Notes: generated by a model from the sequence alone, not told the origin. Counted from the stretch's first letter, positions 17,623-27,428 are shown. The stretch: DNA of 64,000 nucleotides from Ferirhizobium litorale (GCA_030028905.1 JALDYZ010000012.1:94727-158726), one strand, 5' to 3'. Made by a program: numbers and translations.

Positions 17623-18729
17623 GTGATCTCTAAGATTCAAAAGCTTCTTTCGCTGACGACGGCACTCGTCGTTGCCAGCACCGCGATTGCCGTAGCCGAA
17701 CCGAGCGCCGAACTGATCGAAGCCGCCAAGAAGGAAGGCATGCTGACGACGATCGCCCTGCCCCACAGCTGGTGCGGCTACGGTGACGTCATCGCCGGCT
17801 TCAAGGCCAAGTACCCGGAAATCCAGGTCAACGAACTGAACCCCGACGCCGGCTCTGCTGATGAAGTCGAAGCGATCAAGGCCAACAAGGACAACAAGGG
17901 CCCGCAGGCTCCTGACGTCGTCGACGTCGGCCTCGCCTTTGGTCCGCAGATGAAGGCCGAAGGCCTGTTGCAGCCCTACAAGGTTTCCACCTGGGACGAG
18001 ATCCCGGACACCATCAAGGACGCAGACGGCCACTGGTATGGCGACTACTACGGCGTTCTGTCGTTCATCGTGAACAAGGACCTCGTGGAAAACACCCCGG
18101 CCGACTGGGCCGACCTGCTGAAGCCGGAATATGCCGGCCAGGTCGCGCTTGCCGGTGACCCGCGCGCCTCCAACCAGGCGATCCTCGGCGTTCTCGCTGC
18201 CGGCCTGTCCAAGGGGGCAGCTCCGGGTGAAGCTTCCGGCAAGGCCGGTCTCGAGTACTTCGCCGAACTCAACAAGGCCGGCAACTTCGTTCCGGTGATT
18301 GCAAAGGCCGGCACCATTGCCCAGGGCGCGACCCCGATTGCAATCGCATGGGACTACAACGCGCTGGCATGGCGTGACGAACTGAAGGACAATCCGCCGG
18401 TCGAGGTGGTCGTTCCGAAAACCGGCGTTCTCGCCGGCGTCTACGTCCAGGGCATCTCCGCCTTCGCGCCGCACCCGAACGCTGCCAAGCTGTGGATGGA
18501 ATACCTCTATTCCGACGAAGGCCAGAACCTGTGGCTGAAGGGCTACTGCCACCCGGCCCGCTTCAACGCCATGGTCAAGGCCGGCAAGGTTCCGCAGGAA
18601 CTGATCGACGCCCTGCCGCCCGCTGCAAGCTATGAAGCGGCCGTCTTCCCGACCGTGGAAGAGCAGAATGCCAACAAGGCTGCCGTTACCGGCGGTTGGG
18701 ATGGCGTTGTCGGCGCGAACGTCCAGTAA
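17623..18729 (+). CDS. ABC transporter substrate-binding protein, iron/2-aminoethylphosphonate type
   Basis: 368 residues. A Sec signal peptide covers about residues 1-27. The mature part is an extracellular solute-binding family 1 protein, like AfuA/FbpA and 2-aminoethylphosphonate or spermidine binders (WYGDYYGVLSFIVNK, then GISAFAPHPNAAKLWMEYL). GTG at 17623 is the start: AGGAG stands seven bases upstream and the nearby ATG at 17618 is followed by an immediate in-frame stop. It heads a four-gene importer operon behind the RpiR gene. The ligand is unknown; it lacks an obvious Tyr pair typical of ferric binders. Confidence 0.9.
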   Translation: MISKIQKLLSLTTALVVASTAIAVAEPSAELIEAAKKEGMLTTIALPHSWCGYGDVIAGFKAKYPEIQVNELNPDAGSADEVEAIKANKDNKGPQAPDVVDVGLAFGPQMKAEGLLQPYKVSTWDEIPDTIKDADGHWYGDYYGVLSFIVNKDLVENTPADWADLLKPEYAGQVALAGDPRASNQAILGVLAAGLSKGAAPGEASGKAGLEYFAELNKAGNFVPVIAKAGTIAQGATPIAIAWDYNALAWRDELKDNPPVEVVVPKTGVLAGVYVQGISAFAPHPNAAKLWMEYLYSDEGQNLWLKGYCHPARFNAMVKAGKVPQELIDALPPAASYEAAVFPTVEEQNANKAAVTGGWDGVVGANVQ

Positions 18730-18748
18730 GGTGAAGTCATGACGCCAG

Positions 18749-18775
18749 GCCCCGACCCGTCTCCCGGGCCGGGGC
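18749..18775 (+). terminator. Intercistronic GC-rich hairpin after the binding-protein gene
   Basis: An 11-bp stem with one mismatch (18749-18759 against 18765-18775) and a 5-base loop, without a strong T-run. Such hairpins between a binding-protein gene and its permease genes usually act as partial terminators or mRNA stabilisers that keep the binding protein in excess. Confidence 0.6.
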
Positions 18776-18847
18776 TTGCCCTTTCCCGAGCGACTGCCCC
18801 GGTTTGACCAGAATTCAACCGGGCCATTCGCGCAACGATCCAGGACC

Positions 18848-19723
18848 ATGAACCAAGCCCCACACACGCGACGGCCGCGCATTCCGCTCACCTGGTTGGG
18901 CCTGATGCCCTTCGTGATTTTCGTCATGCTGTTCCTGGTGCTGCCGACGATTCACATCGTCATCGGCGCGTTCCAGACCCGCGACGGCTCCTTCACGCTG
19001 CAGAACATCATCGACCTGAACACCGGCACGATCCCGTCGAGCTACTGGATCTCGATCAAGATTTCCGTTGCATCGGCTGCGCTTGGCAGCCTGATCGGCT
19101 TCGCTATGGCAGCCGCCGTCGTCTTCGGTGCGGTTCCCCGTTGGATCAAATCGCCGCTCCTCACCTTTTCCGGGGTCGCCTCGAACTTTGCCGGCGTCCC
19201 GCTGGCCTTCGCCTTTCTTGCGACGTTTGGACCGGTCGGCCTCGTCACCGTTCTTCTGCGCAACAGTTTCGGCATCGTGCTCCAGCGTGACCTCGGTTTC
19301 AACATCCTGAGCTTCTGGGGCCTGACGATCACTTATCTCTTCTTCCAGATCCCGCTGATGATCCTGATCATCGCGCCGGCGCTGGAAGGCCTTCGCCGCG
19401 AGTGGCGCGAGGCCGCCGATATCCTTGGTGCAAGCGCCATGCAGTACTGGCGCATGGTCGCGCTGCCGATCCTGTTCCCATCGCTGCTCGGGACCTTCGC
19501 GCTCTTGTTTGCCAACGCCTTCGGCGCCGTCGCCACCGCGATTGCGCTCACGGGTTCAAGCCTCAATATCGTGCCGATCCAGCTCTTTGCCCAGATTCGC
19601 GGCGACGTGCTCGGTAACCCCAATCTCGGCTACGCCATGGCCTTCGGCATGATCGTCATCACGGCGATCGCCAATGTCGTCTACATCTGGCTGCGCATGC
19701 GTGCCGAAAGGTGGCTGAAATGA
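18848..19723 (+). CDS. ABC transporter permease
   Basis: 291 residues with six predicted membrane helices. The binding-protein-dependent transport motif EWREAADILGASAMQYWRMV (EAA loop, contacting the ATPase) is near residue 185. The ATG at 18848 is chosen because the membrane part starts soon after; an in-frame upstream extension to 18776 overlaps the hairpin. Stop and next start overlap (ATGA). It pairs with the next permease. Confidence 0.92.
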   Translation: MNQAPHTRRPRIPLTWLGLMPFVIFVMLFLVLPTIHIVIGAFQTRDGSFTLQNIIDLNTGTIPSSYWISIKISVASAALGSLIGFAMAAAVVFGAVPRWIKSPLLTFSGVASNFAGVPLAFAFLATFGPVGLVTVLLRNSFGIVLQRDLGFNILSFWGLTITYLFFQIPLMILIIAPALEGLRREWREAADILGASAMQYWRMVALPILFPSLLGTFALLFANAFGAVATAIALTGSSLNIVPIQLFAQIRGDVLGNPNLGYAMAFGMIVITAIANVVYIWLRMRAERWLK

Positions 19724-20511
19724 GTGTCTGGGCGCGCATTGCCGGCTGGGCGGCACTGGTCTTCGGCCTGCTCTACTTTTTCGTTCCGCTCGCTGGCCTT
19801 TTCGAATTCTCGCTGCGGGCACGGCGCGGGGTCTACAGCTTCGATGCCTATGTGCGCGTCCTTGCCGACCCGCAATTCCAGGCAACGTTCAGCTACTCCG
19901 TCGTCATGGCGCTGGTCACTATCGTGATCGGCGTACTGATCGTCGTGCCGACCGCGTTCTGGGTGCGGCTGAAAATGCCCTGGGCAAGGCCCTATGTCGA
20001 ATTCCTGACGCTGATGCCGCTGGTGATTCCGGCGATCGTGATCGTGTTCGGCTACATCCGCCTCTACAACACCTCGAGCTGGCTGCCACTGACCGGTTCC
20101 GTGTTCGGAACGAACCTGCTGCTGGCCTTCGGCTACACCATTCTGGCCCTGCCCTACATGTATCGCGCCGTCGACACCGGACTTAGAACCATAGACGTCG
20201 CAACGCTCACGGAAGCGGCCCAGAGCCTCGGCGCGGGTTGGACAACCATTCTGAGCCGGGTGATCCTGCCCAATGTCTTGCCCGCCGTTCTGTCGGGAGC
20301 CTTTCTCACCTTCGCGATCGTCATCGGCGAGTTCACTCTGGCGGCGCTTCTCGACCGGCCGGCATTCGGTCCGTACCTGCAGCGCATCGGCGCGAACAAG
20401 CCCTATGAGCCGTTTGCCCTGTCAGTCATCGCATTCGCCATCACCTGGGGCTGCCTAGCGCTGATCCAGCTCGTGTCCCGTTTACAGAAAACCACCCGGC
20501 GCCCGGCCTGA
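19720..20511 (+). CDS. ABC transporter permease
   Basis: 263 residues, six predicted helices, with the EAA loop LTEAAQSLGAGWTTILSRV near residue 165. It forms a heterodimer with the upstream permease, with which it is translationally coupled at 19720-19723. The arrangement SBP, two permeases, ATPase is that of the iron/spermidine/putrescine class. Confidence 0.92.
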   Translation: MSVWARIAGWAALVFGLLYFFVPLAGLFEFSLRARRGVYSFDAYVRVLADPQFQATFSYSVVMALVTIVIGVLIVVPTAFWVRLKMPWARPYVEFLTLMPLVIPAIVIVFGYIRLYNTSSWLPLTGSVFGTNLLLAFGYTILALPYMYRAVDTGLRTIDVATLTEAAQSLGAGWTTILSRVILPNVLPAVLSGAFLTFAIVIGEFTLAALLDRPAFGPYLQRIGANKPYEPFALSVIAFAITWGCLALIQLVSRLQKTTRRPA

Positions 20512-20521
20512 GGACGTATTT

Positions 20522-21583
20522 ATGGCATTCCTGACCCTTACGAATATCCAGAAATCCTTCGGCCCGGTGAAGGTGGTCCACGACTTCGACATGACCATCG
20601 ACAAGGGCGAGTTCGTTTCCTTTCTCGGACCATCCGGTTGCGGCAAGACCACCATCCTGCGCATGATCGCCGGTTTCGAGGTGCCGACTGGCGGCAGCAT
20701 CGTCATCGATAACAGGGATCAGGGCAACCTGAAGCCGAACCAGCGCAACATTGGCATGGTATTCCAGGCGTACGCGCTTTTCCCCAACATGAACGTCCAC
20801 CAAAACGTTGCTTTCGGGCTCAAGGTCGCCGGCAAACGCAAGGCGGAGATCGATGCCCGCGTCAAGGAAATGTTGTCCCTGATCAAGCTCGAACACCTGG
20901 CTGACCGCTATCCGTACCAGATGTCGGGCGGCCAGCAGCAGCGCGTGGCGCTTGCCCGCGCGCTGGCTCCCATGCCGCAGGTGCTGCTTCTCGACGAACC
21001 GCTATCGGCCCTCGACGCCAAGATCCGCGTGTCGCTGCGCGAGGAAATCCGCCTGATCCAGCAGAAACTCGGCATCACCACTGTCTTCGTCACCCACGAC
21101 CAGGAAGAGGCGCTGTCGATCTCCGATCGCATCGTCGTCATGAATGCCGGGCGCGCCGACCAGATCGGCACGCCCTTCGAGATCTACAACAAGCCGACGA
21201 CACGCTTCGTCGCCTCCTTCGTCGGCACGCTCAACATCATAGAGGCGAAGGTCGTCGATCCCGCCACCAGCCGGATCGCCATCGGCGGCCAGCAGTTGGC
21301 GCTCAAGGAGCCTATCGCCAGCATGAAGGCGAGTGAGGTCATTTCGCTTGCGCTTCGCCCAGAAGCCGTAACGATCGCCGAAGGGGCCAAGGGTGACACG
21401 GAACTGACCGGCGAGGTGATTGCCACGAACTTCCTCGGCTCGGTGATCCGCACCCGTATTCGCGTCGGAGAAAACGTCGTCTCGTTCGACATGTTCAACA
21501 GCCCCGGCATCAGGCCGCCGGCGATCGGCGAGACCATCACCCTGCACTTTGCCGCCAGCGACTTGCTGGTGATCCGCGACTGA
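20522..21583 (+). CDS. ABC transporter ATP-binding protein (with TOBE domain)
   Basis: 353 residues. Walker A GPSGCGKTT at about 38-46, signature MSGGQQQR, Walker B LLLDEPLSALD and the switch His in VTHDQ are all intact. The C-terminal 110 residues form a TOBE_2 regulatory domain as in PotA/FbpC/CysA-type importers. It powers the two permeases encoded just upstream and ends the operon, which is followed by a terminator-like hairpin. Confidence 0.93.
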   Translation: MAFLTLTNIQKSFGPVKVVHDFDMTIDKGEFVSFLGPSGCGKTTILRMIAGFEVPTGGSIVIDNRDQGNLKPNQRNIGMVFQAYALFPNMNVHQNVAFGLKVAGKRKAEIDARVKEMLSLIKLEHLADRYPYQMSGGQQQRVALARALAPMPQVLLLDEPLSALDAKIRVSLREEIRLIQQKLGITTVFVTHDQEEALSISDRIVVMNAGRADQIGTPFEIYNKPTTRFVASFVGTLNIIEAKVVDPATSRIAIGGQQLALKEPIASMKASEVISLALRPEAVTIAEGAKGDTELTGEVIATNFLGSVIRTRIRVGENVVSFDMFNSPGIRPPAIGETITLHFAASDLLVIRD

Positions 21584-21606
21584 GACCGGCCCGGCCCTCA
21601 TCCGCA

Positions 21607-21640
21607 GAAGCCGGAGGGCTTATCTTCGGCTTCCTTATTT
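21607..21640 (+). terminator. Probable Rho-independent terminator of the ABC operon
   Basis: A 10-bp stem (21607-21616 with 21624-21633, including one G-T pair) followed by CTTATTT, 24 bases after the ATPase stop. Confidence 0.6.
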
Positions 21641-21722
21641 GTGGGAATGCCGCCATCAGGCCAGTCATTGTCCCTCCATGAGCATTGATTTGCGGATGGC
21701 GGCCGCTATAACTGGCGCTGTT

Positions 21723-21867
21723 CTCAGGGCGGGGCGGAATTCCCCACCGGCGGTATCGGGACCACGTCCCGGAGCCCGCGAGCGCTTTCCGCGCATCGAG
21801 CGGAAAGGTCAGCAGACCCGGTGAGAGGCCGGGGCCGACGGTTAAAGTCCGGATGGAAGAGAGCAAG
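21723..21867 (+). promoter_or_regulatory. FMN riboswitch (RFN element)
   Basis: The conserved RFN blocks occur in order: the GGGGCGGAATTCCCCACCGG opening, GGTATCGGG, CCCGCGAGCG, a variable hairpin at about 21783-21807, GTCAGCAGACCCGGTG, GCCGGGGCCGACGGTTAAAG and GGATGGAAGAGAGCAAG. It lies 163 bases upstream of ribH. FMN binding to this RNA normally lowers expression of riboflavin genes. The stretch 21868-22029 between it and ribH would hold the expression platform. Confidence 0.97.
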
Positions 21868-21951
21868 CTGGATCACCGCCAGGCATGGCGGTGCGTCCAT
21901 GCGTGTTCGCCCAAGGGATGCTTGGGTCTTCGCGTCATTCGCCTTGGATGA

Positions 21952-22506
<555 letters not shown>

Positions 22507-22544
22507 GCCGACGTTAGGGAAACGGGCGGCTGCGCGGTGACACG

Positions 22545-23522
22545 CTACGCGGCCGCCCACCCGCGCAGCCGCCGGCGCGTCTCCGAGGCGCTTTCATGAA
22601 AATGCGCCCGGTAGCTGCGTGCAAAGGCGGAGGCCGAGTTGAAACCGGTCGCCGCGGCTATGTCGGCAAAAGGCGCGCGCGTTTCGATGACCTTGCGCCG
22701 AGCTGCATTGAGTCGTAGCGCCAGGTAGTGGACATGCGGGGCAACGCCGATGCTCTCCTGGAACAGGTCCTGAAGGTGCCGGGCGCTGAGGCCGACCCGC
22801 CTGGCAAGCCGCGCAAGCAGCAGCGGCTGCTCGATATTCTCCTCCATAAGTCGTGTCGCGAGGCGCACGCGCTCGTCCACCATGCGCATGCTGCCGGTGG
22901 ATGGCATGGCGGTCGCCTCGCGCCGCTCGCCTGCCTGCTCGTAGATGAACTGCCGCGACACCTCGAGCGCCAGCGAATAGCCCTGGCGCCGACGGATGAT
23001 CTCCAGCATCAGGTCGACGGTCGGCAACGAGCCGCCGGTGGTGATGCGCTTGCCGTCGATCACGAAGCGCTCGCGCACCATGTTGATCTGCGGATAGGCA
23101 CTGGCGAAATCGTCGAAATCTTCCCAGTGGGTCGTGGCTGTAAAATCATCGAGCAGGCTGGTCTCGGCCAGCAGCCAGGTTCCCGATTCGATGCCGGCCA
23201 TCGTCGTGCGATAGCGCGCCGTCTTCGAAAGCATCATCTTCAGCGCCGAGGTCGCATTGCGACGCCAGTTGTGGCTCGACAGGACGAAGAGCGGCGCCGT
23301 CTCGTTCCCGGGCCGAAACGCGCCGTCGACGGGGATCGGTATGTGGCTTCGGGTCTCGATCGGCGCGCCGTCGGGGCTGAAGATGCGCCACCGGTAAAGG
23401 TCGCGACCGACGATGCGGTTGACGACGCGCAGCGGCTCGATGACCGAAACGACGAGGATCAGGTTCGTCTCGGGAAGGACCAGAATATCGATGTCCAGGA
23501 TTTCGGAGGGCGTGCTGACCAT
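22545..23522 (-). CDS. GlxA-type AraC regulator, probable carnitine-catabolism activator (CdhR-like)
   Basis: 325 residues. An N-terminal DJ-1/PfpI-like (GATase1) domain covers about residues 10-180 and a C-terminal AraC HTH pair covers about 225-320 (LARRVGLSARHLQDLFQESIG, then FADIAAATGFNSASAFARSYRAHF). Regulators of this build control glycine betaine and carnitine breakdown (GbdR, CdhR). It diverges from the carnitine genes. The ATG at 23522 gives the normal short leader before the first strand; the frame stays open further upstream, but those starts would run into the divergent gene. Confidence 0.88.
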   Translation of the reverse strand: MVSTPSEILDIDILVLPETNLILVVSVIEPLRVVNRIVGRDLYRWRIFSPDGAPIETRSHIPIPVDGAFRPGNETAPLFVLSSHNWRRNATSALKMMLSKTARYRTTMAGIESGTWLLAETSLLDDFTATTHWEDFDDFASAYPQINMVRERFVIDGKRITTGGSLPTVDLMLEIIRRRQGYSLALEVSRQFIYEQAGERREATAMPSTGSMRMVDERVRLATRLMEENIEQPLLLARLARRVGLSARHLQDLFQESIGVAPHVHYLALRLNAARRKVIETRAPFADIAAATGFNSASAFARSYRAHFHESASETRRRLRGWAAA

Positions 23523-23634
23523 GTGCGAACCAACGGAGGCGTTTCCGATAGTGTATAGAATGCCGCCGTTAATGCAAAGCACGCTTCCAAAACTTGGCAC
23601 GTAATGCGCCTCACATGACTGGGAGAACATAGCT

Positions 23635-24537
23635 GTGCCACTCAATATGAACCGTGACGTCTTCATCACCTGCGCCGTAACCGGATCGGGAGACACCGCC
23701 AACAAATCGCGCCACGTGCCGCGCTCGCCGAAGGAAATCGCCGACGCCGCCGTCGAGGCCGCGAAGGCGGGTGCCGCTATCGTGCACTGCCATGTGCGCG
23801 ACCCCGAAACCGGCGCCCCGTCGCGTCGCAATGACCTCTACAAGGAGGTGACCGACCGCATCCGCCAGGCCGAGGTCGACATCGTGCTCAACCTTACCGC
23901 CGGCATGGGCGGCGACATGATCTTCGGCGATGTCGAACGTCCCCTACCGCTCAAGGAAGCCGGCACCGACATGGCCGGCGCCACCGAGCGCGTCTCGCAC
24001 GTGGCCGAGTGCCTGCCGGAAATCTGCACGCTCGACTGCGGCACGATGAACTTCTCGCTCGGCGACTATGTGATGACCAACACGCCGTCGATGCTGCGCG
24101 CGATGGCGAAGAAGATGACCGACCTCGGAGTCCGTCCGGAAATCGAGGCCTTCGACACCGGCCACCTGTGGTTCGCCAAGCAACTGGTCGAGGAAGGCCT
24201 GATCGAGGATCCGGTGCTGATCCAGCTTTGCATGGGTATTCCGTGGGGCGCACCCGACGATCTCAACACCTACATGGCCATGGTCAACAACGTTCCCTCG
24301 AGCTGGACTTTCTCGGCCTTTTCGATCGGCCGCAACGCGCTTGCCTATCCGGCCGCAGCCGTGCTCGCCGGCGGCAATGTCCGCGTCGGCCTCGAGGACA
24401 ATCTCTACGCCGGCAAGGGGCAGTTTGCCACCAATGGCCAGCTCGTCGAAAAGGCCGTGACCATCATCGAGAACATGGGCGCCCGCGTCATCGGCCCGGC
24501 CGAAGTGCGCGAGAAGCTGAAGCTGCAGAAGCGATAA
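23635..24537 (+). CDS. BKACE (DUF849), probable 3-dehydrocarnitine cleavage enzyme
   Basis: 300 residues. Beta-keto acid cleavage enzymes are zinc TIM barrels that join a beta-keto acid with acetyl-CoA to give acetoacetate and a new CoA thioester. The zinc/substrate segment IVHCHVRDPETG is at about residues 44-55. Beside a carnitine dehydrogenase, the expected reaction is 3-dehydrocarnitine plus acetyl-CoA to betainyl-CoA plus acetoacetate. The GTG at 23635 is preferred (GGGAG nine bases upstream); an ATG four codons later is possible. This opens the carnitine operon. Confidence 0.92.
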   Translation: MPLNMNRDVFITCAVTGSGDTANKSRHVPRSPKEIADAAVEAAKAGAAIVHCHVRDPETGAPSRRNDLYKEVTDRIRQAEVDIVLNLTAGMGGDMIFGDVERPLPLKEAGTDMAGATERVSHVAECLPEICTLDCGTMNFSLGDYVMTNTPSMLRAMAKKMTDLGVRPEIEAFDTGHLWFAKQLVEEGLIEDPVLIQLCMGIPWGAPDDLNTYMAMVNNVPSSWTFSAFSIGRNALAYPAAAVLAGGNVRVGLEDNLYAGKGQFATNGQLVEKAVTIIENMGARVIGPAEVREKLKLQKR

Positions 24538-24549
24538 GGCAGGCGCACC

Positions 24550-24583
24550 CCGCCGACCCTCCCCGAATGGGAGGGTTCGGCGG
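24550..24583 (+). repeat. Intercistronic hairpin between BKACE and carnitine dehydrogenase genes
   Basis: A 14-bp GC-rich stem with one bulged base (24550-24563 with 24569-24583) and a 5-base loop. There is no T-run, so it is more likely an mRNA-stability or processing element than a terminator. Confidence 0.55.
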
Positions 24584-24635
24584 CCCGCGAACGAGCCCGA
24601 ACGCAATAGAACGACAATTTCGAGTGGGAACGAAA

Positions 24636-26126
24636 ATGAGCAAGATCACCAAGGCAGCCTGCATCGGCGGCGGCGTCATCGGCGGGGCCTGGGCCGCCCG
24701 CTTCATCCTCGGCGGCATCGACGTCAACATGTATGATCCGCATCCGGAAGCCGAGCGCATCGTCGGCGAAGTGATGGCCAATGCGGAGCGCGCCTATGCA
24801 ATGCTGACGATGGCGCCACTGCCCCCGAAGGGCAAACTGACCTTCAGCAAGAGCATCGAGGAAGCCGTGCAAGGCGCTGACTGGATTCAGGAAAGCGTGC
24901 CGGAGCGGCTGGAACTGAAGCGCGGCGTCATCACCCAGATCGATGCTTCCGCCGACCCGAAGGCGCTCATCGGCTCGTCGACCTCGGGCCTGATGCCGAC
25001 CGATCTGCAGCGCGACATGAAGTATCCGGAGCGCATGTTCGTGGCGCATCCGTACAACCCGGTCTACCTGCTGCCGCTCGCCGAACTGGTCGGTGGCCAG
25101 AAGACGACGCGCGCGACGCTGGATGACGCAAAGGCCAGGCTCGCGACCATCGGCATGAAGGGCGTCATCATCAACAAGGAGATCGAGGCCTTCGTCGGCG
25201 ACCGCCTGCTGGAGGCAGTCTGGCGCGAGGGCTTGTGGCTGATCAAGGACGACATCTGCGATACCGAGACGCTGGATGACGTCATCCGCTACTCCTTCGG
25301 CATGCGCTGGGCACAGATGGGCATGTTCGAGACCTACCGCATCGCCGGCGGGGAAGCGGGCATGCGCCACTTCATCGCCCAGTTCGGCCCCTGCCTTTCC
25401 TGGCCCTGGACCAAGCTGACCGACGTGGTCGATCTCACCGAGGAACTGGTCGACAAGATCGCCAACCAGTCCGACGCGCAGTCCGGCGCCTACGGCATCC
25501 GCGAACTGGAACGCATCCGCGACGAAAACCTCGTTGGCATCATGCAGACGCTCAAGGGGTCGAATGGCGGCCGGGGTTGGGGCGCCGGCAAGCTCCTTGC
25601 CGAGTTCGAGTCCCATCTCTGGGCAAACGCACCAAAGCCGGAGGCAAAAGCAGGCAAGGATCCGCTCAATCTGCTCGAGATCAAGGTCAACCCGTCCTGG
25701 GTCGACTACAACAACCACATGACCGAATACCGCTATACGCAATGCTTCGCCGATGGCAGTGATGCGCTGCTGCGTCTGATCGGCGTCGACATGGAATATG
25801 TCGCGGATGGCCACAGCTACTACACCGTCGAGAGCCACGTCCGCCTGCTCGACGAGGCCAAACTTGGGGACAATCTGGTCGTTACCATGCAGATCCTGCC
25901 CTCCGACGGCAAGAAGGTCCATTCGTTCATGTGGCTGCGCCGCGCCTCCGATGGCGCGCTGCTTTCGACCTGCGAGCACCTGATGCTTCACGTGTCCTCC
26001 AAGGAAGGCAAGTCGGTGCCGCCGCTGCCATCGGTGCTGGAAAAGCTCCAGCCGCTGATCGATGCCCATGCCGGCCTGCCGCTGCCGGAGGGTGCCGGCC
26101 GCCATGTCGGCCAGAAGCGCGGCTGA
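24636..26126 (+). CDS. lcdH: L-carnitine dehydrogenase fused to a betainyl-CoA thioesterase domain
   Basis: 496 residues, against about 320 for a stand-alone carnitine dehydrogenase. Residues 1 to about 320 are a 3-hydroxyacyl-CoA-dehydrogenase-like NAD enzyme (dinucleotide loop IGGGVIGGAWAARF at about 10-23; later AHPYNPVYLLPLAELVGG). From about residue 345 a hotdog-fold thioesterase follows, starting at VNPSWVDYNNHMTEYRY, whose Asp-Tyr-Asn-His cluster is typical of 4HBT enzymes. The two activities bracket the BKACE step: carnitine to 3-dehydrocarnitine, and betainyl-CoA to glycine betaine. Such fusions are known in rhizobia. Start ATG at 24636. Confidence 0.93.
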   Translation: MSKITKAACIGGGVIGGAWAARFILGGIDVNMYDPHPEAERIVGEVMANAERAYAMLTMAPLPPKGKLTFSKSIEEAVQGADWIQESVPERLELKRGVITQIDASADPKALIGSSTSGLMPTDLQRDMKYPERMFVAHPYNPVYLLPLAELVGGQKTTRATLDDAKARLATIGMKGVIINKEIEAFVGDRLLEAVWREGLWLIKDDICDTETLDDVIRYSFGMRWAQMGMFETYRIAGGEAGMRHFIAQFGPCLSWPWTKLTDVVDLTEELVDKIANQSDAQSGAYGIRELERIRDENLVGIMQTLKGSNGGRGWGAGKLLAEFESHLWANAPKPEAKAGKDPLNLLEIKVNPSWVDYNNHMTEYRYTQCFADGSDALLRLIGVDMEYVADGHSYYTVESHVRLLDEAKLGDNLVVTMQILPSDGKKVHSFMWLRRASDGALLSTCEHLMLHVSSKEGKSVPPLPSVLEKLQPLIDAHAGLPLPEGAGRHVGQKRG

Positions 26127-26137
26127 ATGCGACGGAG

Positions 26138-26171
26138 CCGTCGTCTTCCGGGGAGTGGAAGACGACGGTTT
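26138..26171 (+). terminator. Hairpin after the carnitine dehydrogenase gene, possible partial terminator
   Basis: A perfect 12-bp stem (26138-26149 with 26157-26168), a 7-base loop and a short TTT. It could reduce read-through into the acyl-CoA dehydrogenase gene or protect the upstream message. Confidence 0.6.
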
Positions 26172-26267
26172 GTAGTAAGCGCCCTCTCCCCGTCCGCGGG
26201 GCGAGGTTTGGGCTTGGTGCATCGGCTCTGGACGCGATGCGGATAACGAATTTCGAGGGAGAACAAC

Positions 26268-27428
26268 ATGAACTTCGGGCTTACTGAAGAACAGGACATG
26301 ATCGTCAATACAGTGCGGAGTTTCGTCGAAACCGAAATCTACCCGCTCGAGGACGAAGTCGAAAAACTGGGCTACGTGCCGCCGGAAATGGGCCAGGACA
26401 TCGCCCGCAAGGTCAAGGAACTCGGCTTCTTCGGTTGCAACATGCCGGAAGACGTCGGTGGCGCAGGGCTCGACCACCTCACCTTTACATTGGTTGAACG
26501 CGAACTTGGCCGCGGCTCGATGGCGCTCACAGTCTTCTTCGGCCGTCCCTCCGGCATCCTGATGGGCTGCAACGCCGAGCAGCGCGAGCGCTACCTGATC
26601 CCCGCCACCAAGGGCGAAAAGTTCGACGCGCTCGCCATGACCGAACCGGGCGCGGGATCGGACGTACGCGGCATGAAGTGTTTCGCGAAGCCGGACGGGT
26701 CCGACTGGATCGTCAATGGCACCAAGCACTTCATTTCGCATGCCAACATCGCCGACTTCGTCATCGTCTTCATCGCCACCGGCGAGGAGCAGACGCCCAA
26801 GGGCCCGAAGAAGCTGATCACCTGCTTCCTCGTCGACCGGGGGACGCCGGGTTTCGAAATCCGCGAGGGCTACAACTCGGTCTCGCATCGCGGCTACAAG
26901 AACTGCATCCTCAACTTCGACGATTGCCGCCTGTCCTCTGCCCAGATCCTCGGTGAGGTGCACAAGGGCTTTGATCTGGCCAACGACTGGCTCTACGGCA
27001 CCCGCCTCACGGTCGCAGCCAACTGCGTCGGCCGCGCCCGCCGCGTCTTCGACATGGCCCTGCCTTATGCCGCCGAGCGCAAGCAGTTCGGCAAGCCGAT
27101 CGGCGCCAACCAGGGCGTCTCCTTCAAGCTTGCCGACATGATTACGGAAATCGACGCGGCCGACTGGCTGACGCTGGTGGGCGCATGGCGCCTCGACCAG
27201 GGCCTGCCCGCAAACCGCGAGATCGCCTCCGCCAAGCTCTATGCCTCTGAAGTGCTGTCGCGCGTTACCGACGAGGCGATCCAGATTTTTGGCGGCATGG
27301 GCCTGATGGACGACCTGCCGATCGCCCGCTTCTGGCGCGATGCCCGTGTCGAGCGGATCTGGGACGGCACCTCGGAAATCCAGCGCCACATCATCAGCCG
27401 CGACCTGTTGCGGCCGTTCGGAGCATGA
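26268..27428 (+). CDS. Acyl-CoA dehydrogenase, probable gamma-butyrobetainyl-CoA/crotonobetainyl-CoA (CaiA-like)
   Basis: 386 residues, full length for the flavin-dependent family. Family motifs are FAMTEPGAGSD-like (LAMTEPGAGSDV near residue 125), the FAD-binding YAAERKQFGKPI near 270, and the C-terminal IFGGMGL followed by RDARVERIWDGTSEIQ. The catalytic Glu lies in the last segment. Next to a CaiD-like hydratase and a CoA ligase, the likely reaction is oxidation of gamma-butyrobetainyl-CoA to crotonobetainyl-CoA. Electron acceptor ETF genes are not nearby. The stop overlaps the next start (ATGA). Confidence 0.92.
   Translation: MNFGLTEEQDMIVNTVRSFVETEIYPLEDEVEKLGYVPPEMGQDIARKVKELGFFGCNMPEDVGGAGLDHLTFTLVERELGRGSMALTVFFGRPSGILMGCNAEQRERYLIPATKGEKFDALAMTEPGAGSDVRGMKCFAKPDGSDWIVNGTKHFISHANIADFVIVFIATGEEQTPKGPKKLITCFLVDRGTPGFEIREGYNSVSHRGYKNCILNFDDCRLSSAQILGEVHKGFDLANDWLYGTRLTVAANCVGRARRVFDMALPYAAERKQFGKPIGANQGVSFKLADMITEIDAADWLTLVGAWRLDQGLPANREIASAKLYASEVLSRVTDEAIQIFGGMGLMDDLPIARFWRDARVERIWDGTSEIQRHIISRDLLRPFGA

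Noticed and set aside
24405..27389. 994-codon open frame on the minus strand opposite the carnitine genes
   Set aside because: It is antisense to three well-supported genes, and its His/Asp/Arg-rich sequence is what high-GC third positions produce in that frame.
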